Below are positions 8,479-11,852 of a DNA stretch of 11,852 bases, in pieces. A program made the translations under genes and the position numbers. Below the pieces are notes generated by a model. It saw nothing but the letters and a program-made list of their open reading frames with translations. It had not been told where the DNA came from and did not search any database. Every line of letters starts with the position of its first letter. Position 1 is the stretch's first letter. Where the stretch lies: assembly GCA_014885115.2 (NCBI GenBank), contig WKLE02000457.1:21429-33280 (forward strand), written 5' to 3'. Source of the stretch: Asterionellopsis glacialis (taxonomy: Eukaryota; Bacillariophyta; Plagiogrammaphyceae; Rhaphoneidales; Asterionellopsidaceae).

Positions 8479-10632
8479 ATGGTTGGAATAATGTCTTTAT
8501 TTGATATAAGGCCTTCTAAAAGGCAAGTCAAATTTAGAGACGATTTATCTCAAGCAAGTGACAATCCTGACGAATTCAGCGAAGGGAGCTTCGGAGGAAG
8601 CTTTGAAACAGCATCCTATTATGATGGCTACGCCTGTCCAACTGAGTTTACCAATTGTTCACAGATTGTGGCTTCTGATCGTTCTTCTTGTACTCGATAT
8701 TCGGGCACTTCAAAGCGTTTTACTAGAGATAGCAGTGAAAGGTCGGTTTTTGCATCATTTCAAGCGGGAAATGAGGTTTTCTCAAGGGATGACCGACATG
8801 GCTCGTTCACTCGCCGCACAGGTGATAGCGATACGAGAGACACAATCTCAATAACATCAACAGATTCGGGTGCAAGTATAGAAAGCGAAAGTCGAATGCG
8901 ACGAAAAAGACACACAGATAGCAGTCATCGTTCATTTGCGGAAGAGAGATTAATACGCAAGTATGCGGCGATTATCATCCAAAGTCAGGTAAGGGGTATG
9001 ATTTCTCGGAAGCAAACCAGAGATTTCATCCATCAAAGGTACGCTCGGTGGGAGGCCGCGGCGGTCATCATTCAGAGCCAGGTTAGAGGTGTACTTGCAA
9101 GGAAGAGACTAAAAAAAGTCATAAAGAATGAAGTTGGATTTAAAAAGATAAAACAACTGAACTTTCGTGGACTGTTCCGAGGTAACAAAGCTAATTCTGA
9201 AAATCGGGAAGAAACAGTAAGCAAGCCACCCGAGAAGCAAATCAAAGAGATACCCAAAAAGAAGATTGGATTGCAGCCAAATAAACAAGCGGAGCCAATG
9301 AAGAACCATGAAGAATTAGCCCCAACTTCAAGTAGTATCGATTTGAAAATCACAAATGTAGTCCACGATGCAGCGCAGAAAATAGAACAAGCCGAAAATG
9401 AGACGCCAACAACACCCATTCAAAGCGTAGAAATGGGCATGCAGGCTCGAGCAAAATCAGGCAAAATCCTTGATGATAGTGAGGAGAAGCGCGATCGCGA
9501 GCGGATTAGTCAACTTGCGGGGGAGTTGACAGATGAACATTTCTTTTTTGATTATTTTTGTTCTGCCTTAAACTTCTCCAAGGTAAACTACGAAGACAAT
9601 GTCCTCGAAGCTTACGGGGTAGAGGGTAAACACGTGCAGGACTACACAGATCCTTATCTTGTACATTTGAAACCAAAAAATATAATTGACAACAGGGAGG
9701 AAGCTGAGGAATACGGAAGATTCCTTGAGGCGGAAAGGGAGTCACAGGAAAGCTTTGAAGAGGCAGAAGAGCCAGTGAGATATCAAGTAGGTGTTATGCC
9801 AGAAGATAAAGACGTAAGCAATCTCATGTATGAAGAGGACTGGGAAGTAAAACAGGCTGCATCGAAATTACTTCAAGACCAAATGAGAACAGTTGCATCG
9901 ATTGTTATTCAAGCGTATGTACGAGGTTTTCTTGTCAAAAGAAAGTATACCAAGATGAAGGCTGATCATAAATTAGAAGAGATAAAAAAAGAAGCACTAA
10001 TTGTAGCCGCCAATAAGAAAAGAGATGAAATGAGGAAGAGGCAAACTTACCGTCAACTCGCACATGACGATAAATTTTACACTGGCATTCTAGAGGATGG
10101 TGAACACGTAGATTCCGATCCGTTGCTTCGTATTCTCAATGCCAACTTAAATCGCAAGGTGGCAAATTTGGAGAGTGATAAGTCTCCAAGCACAGTGAAT
10201 TACAATCCAACTCTGTCAACCTCCGATCGAGAAGAATCTACGAAACATAAAATGGCAGGAGACACAACCAAGAAGACTGAGCTAAAAAAGAAGAGACGAA
10301 CGAGAGAAAAATCAACTAAAGATGAAATGGCAGGAGGCAAAACCGAGAAACATGGGCTAACGAAGAAACGAACGAAACAAAAATCTGCCGAAGACAAAAT
10401 AGCAGGAGACAAAACCGAGAAGACAGCGCTAAAGATGAAACCAATGAAAGGAAAGCTTAGAGATAAAAAGGAAGCAAAGACTACCGAAAAAGTTGAATCA
10501 AAGGAAAAACGCGTCAAACAAAAATTAGTTTATGATGCCAAAAAGAGGAAGCACAATAAGCGTGGTAATGTGAAGAAGAAGTCAGGTCCAATTACCATCA
10601 TAGACAGAAAGTCTGGTGCAAAGGTATTTTAA
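8479..10632 (+). CDS. Three-IQ-motif (putative calmodulin-binding) protein of unknown function
   Basis: A single uninterrupted frame of 717 codons. The frame is open back to a stop at 8365, but 8479 is its first ATG and has a good context (A at -3, G at +4); a second ATG follows four codons later. Residues 1-150 are rich in Ser, Thr, Asp and Arg and probably disordered. IQ motifs (IQxxxRGxxx[R/K]) have cores at residues 167-177, 198-208 and 477-487; the first two share the octamer IIQSQVRG. Residues 346-400, with aromatics (FFFDYF), may fold. Residues 405-433 are Glu-rich and helical, and 495-523 look like a charged helix. Residues 587-682 are Lys-rich tandem repeats, ending in a basic tail (688-701) that could act as a nuclear or membrane-binding signal. 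IQ motifs typically bind calmodulin or related light chains, implying a Ca2+-linked scaffold. No motor, kinase or GAP domain is visible, so the actual role is unknown. Neighbours give no clue. Confidence 0.85.
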   Translation: MVGIMSLFDIRPSKRQVKFRDDLSQASDNPDEFSEGSFGGSFETASYYDGYACPTEFTNCSQIVASDRSSCTRYSGTSKRFTRDSSERSVFASFQAGNEVFSRDDRHGSFTRRTGDSDTRDTISITSTDSGASIESESRMRRKRHTDSSHRSFAEERLIRKYAAIIIQSQVRGMISRKQTRDFIHQRYARWEAAAVIIQSQVRGVLARKRLKKVIKNEVGFKKIKQLNFRGLFRGNKANSENREETVSKPPEKQIKEIPKKKIGLQPNKQAEPMKNHEELAPTSSSIDLKITNVVHDAAQKIEQAENETPTTPIQSVEMGMQARAKSGKILDDSEEKRDRERISQLAGELTDEHFFFDYFCSALNFSKVNYEDNVLEAYGVEGKHVQDYTDPYLVHLKPKNIIDNREEAEEYGRFLEAERESQESFEEAEEPVRYQVGVMPEDKDVSNLMYEEDWEVKQAASKLLQDQMRTVASIVIQAYVRGFLVKRKYTKMKADHKLEEIKKEALIVAANKKRDEMRKRQTYRQLAHDDKFYTGILEDGEHVDSDPLLRILNANLNRKVANLESDKSPSTVNYNPTLSTSDREESTKHKMAGDTTKKTELKKKRRTREKSTKDEMAGGKTEKHGLTKKRTKQKSAEDKIAGDKTEKTALKMKPMKGKLRDKKEAKTTEKVESKEKRVKQKLVYDAKKRKHNKRGNVKKKSGPITIIDRKSGAKVF
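10237..10524 (+). repeat. Coding tandem repeat, about 72 bp x 4 (Lys-rich)
   Basis: Three clear units at 10237-10311 (75 bp), 10312-10383 (72 bp) and 10384-10455 (72 bp) encode 25, 24 and 24 residues. A shortened, more diverged unit follows at 10456-10524. Shared protein positions are an initial S, then a conserved AG, T(E/K)K, L and a terminal K-rich block. The DNA units also share runs such as GCAGGAG and AAAACCGAGAA, so they arose by tandem duplication rather than by biased composition alone. All unit lengths keep the frame. Confidence 0.75.
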
Positions 10633-10938
10633 ACGAGTTCGGTTTTAACAGCCATATGAAGTCATTTTCAATTAAAAAAATTGGCAGCTATCAAACACCA
10701 TAAAAGAGAAGAGGTTACAATCAGTGTTCGTGAATGGTGGCAAGATAATTATTGCAGTTCCTGAAATGCAGCAGCCAAACCTTTCCAATTTCCATAGAGG
10801 GAACACTTGAAATCTCTTCTAAATATGATTGTGCCACTGTTGGATGTTTACGGTTTTATTTGACTTATAAATTGTTATAAATACGTAATGTAAAGTGTTA
10901 TATTTATTATTATGCGAGTTCAGAATGGAAATCAACTG

Positions 10939-10944
10939 AATAAA
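10939..10944 (+). terminator. Candidate polyadenylation hexamer AATAAA (first)
   Basis: AATAAA lies about 310 bases after the stop codon of the IQ-motif gene. Its use cannot be shown from sequence, and many microbial eukaryotes do not rely strongly on this hexamer. Confidence 0.25.
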
Positions 10945-11025
10945 CTCAAATGGATGCAGACACATTTTTTTATGCTGATTTAGACAAGTTAAACGAAACG
11001 GGACTTGATATATACCATGTACTGC

Positions 11026-11031
11026 AATAAA
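11026..11031 (+). terminator. Candidate polyadenylation hexamer AATAAA (second)
   Basis: A second AATAAA about 395 bases past the stop, shortly before the hairpin at 11074. If used, the 3' untranslated region would be about 400 bases long. Confidence 0.2.
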
Positions 11032-11073
11032 GGTGAGCATGTTCATCACCGAAATGGGTACCAGCGCTAGACT

Positions 11074-11111
11074 AGGTCCTAAGAGGACCTCTCTAGAGGG
11101 TCTCTAGAGGG
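11074..11111. repeat. Hairpin plus 11-bp tandem repeat
   Basis: AGGTCCT (11074-11080) and AGGACCT (11084-11090) form a 7-bp stem with an AAG loop. Overlapping its last base, TCTCTAGAGGG occurs twice head to tail (11090-11100 and 11101-11111); each unit contains the 8-bp palindrome CTCTAGAG. The cluster sits about 440 bp after the gene's stop. It could be a 3'-end or boundary element, or a relic of a small mobile element; no function is recognised. Confidence 0.6.
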
Positions 11112-11389
11112 CCTAAGTAATTTGTTGAACAAGAAGCCTCTTATCTTATTATGCTAATGCCATGTCCGTGGTGACAGAGATTGAGCTGCCTATTGAGTGA
11201 TCTCACACGAAATACTCACGGAAGAAAACCTGCGAGTACATTTTTTTCTATCATTATGGACTACTATTGGTAGTGCCGTAACAAAATTGTTTTGCTCCAC
11301 ATACGATACTGCTGCATCTTCTTCAGGGGACACCAACACAAACAACGCTAAAAAGTAAAAGAGAAGTACGAGTACAGTGTTGTATTTTC

Positions 11390-11415
11390 GGATTAAAAAT
11401 TACAGTTTTTAATCC
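11390..11415. repeat. Perfect 10-bp-stem inverted repeat
   Basis: GGATTAAAAA (11390-11399) and TTTTTAATCC (11406-11415) are exact complements around a 6-base loop TTACAG. This can form a hairpin in DNA or RNA of either strand. The lower stem is A/T-rich, so it is only moderately stable. No gene end is firmly placed beside it. Confidence 0.6.
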
Positions 11416-11852
11416 AGTTGTAGCAGCCCATCTGATCAAGTATGAGAATATACTATCCATATTCGTGAACCAAATGAAGTCTTGTGCGCGTAGTATGAGT
11501 ACAGTAGAAACAAATAATGTATGATTTCACATCTGGTGTGCACTCGTCATAAACCCCAGAAGTACTTTTCACAGGGATGTGTAGTTTGACTTCTTCATCA
11601 TCCAAGCAACAACAACAAGAACATACCCAACCTATCCTGTATTTGTCAGAAGTTTACTAGGATTGTTTGGTCAACCTGCGCAGAGATACTTTCGAGGTTG
11701 TCAAGACGTGAAGTCATAATGTTGAATGTTCAATCTACACGATTGGTAGTACCATTATTGGAACAACACATGGAGTAAATATGATAGCCCTTGCGTGGAA
11801 TGGACCAAAAGAACGATCTTTGACAAAATTCATTTCATTATCTCAGTGAAAC

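Larger units (their letters stand above)
10633..11852. other. Downstream non-coding region
   Basis: About 1.2 kb following the stop codon without a convincing gene; CpG stays frequent (about 24 per kb by hand count). It holds two AATAAA hexamers, a hairpin plus 11-bp tandem repeat (11074-11111) and a hairpin-forming inverted repeat (11390-11415). AAC triplets occur near 11608. On the minus strand 11453-11653 is open for 66 codons without any Met codon, and a 23-codon minus frame starts at 11717. These could be pieces of a spliced gene but are too short to call. Confidence 0.5.

Noticed and set aside
8986..8994. Ideal splice donor CAG|GTAAGG inside the IQ1 codons
   Set aside because: These codons encode the conserved Q-V-R of the IQ motif, and none of the nearby AG acceptors I tried restores the frame, so the coding reading is preferred.
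9072..9745. Minus-strand frames antisense to the IQ gene
   Set aside because: They mirror the plus-strand coding sequence and show no independent features.

Overview
The window looks like nuclear DNA of a eukaryote. It is AT-rich and gene-sparse, with one long uninterrupted reading frame whose first ATG sits in an A-rich context (CAAAATGG), no bacterial operon structure, and long non-coding stretches with microsatellites and palindromes. A compact-genome microbial eukaryote such as a diatom or other stramenopile fits best. That placement is an inference from style (single-exon IQ-motif protein, short intergenic spacers around it) and nothing here proves it.

The window has two halves with very different composition. 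Bases 1-7591 hold no convincing gene and almost no CpG: by hand count only four (C at 101, 1204, 2490 and 6579), with none at all for about 4.1 kb between 2491 and 6578. From 7592 to the end, CpG is common (about 145 by hand count in 4.26 kb), in non-coding as well as coding sequence. The likeliest reading is that the left half is an old, densely CpG-methylated non-coding or transposon-derived block whose CpGs decayed to TpG/CpA, while the right half is unmethylated gene-bearing DNA. A chimeric assembly is the main alternative. The left half also carries a G/T-only tetranucleotide microsatellite (920-1049), two undetermined bases (662-663), and an over-represented word AAGCTTGA, partly within diverged copies of a short dispersed element.

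The right half contains one supported protein gene, 8479-10632 (+), encoding a 717-residue protein of unknown function. It has three IQ (calmodulin-binding) motifs, a Ser/Thr/Asp/Arg-rich N-terminus, an acidic middle, and a basic tail built from about four tandem 23-25-residue repeats. Upstream (7592-8478) lie a pair of perfect palindromes, an imperfect 56-bp inverted repeat and a two-codon upstream ORF. Downstream (10633-11852) lie two AATAAA hexamers, a hairpin followed by an 11-bp tandem repeat, a 10-bp-stem inverted repeat, and a weak hint of coding sequence on the minus strand. No neighbouring gene can be linked functionally to the IQ protein from this window.
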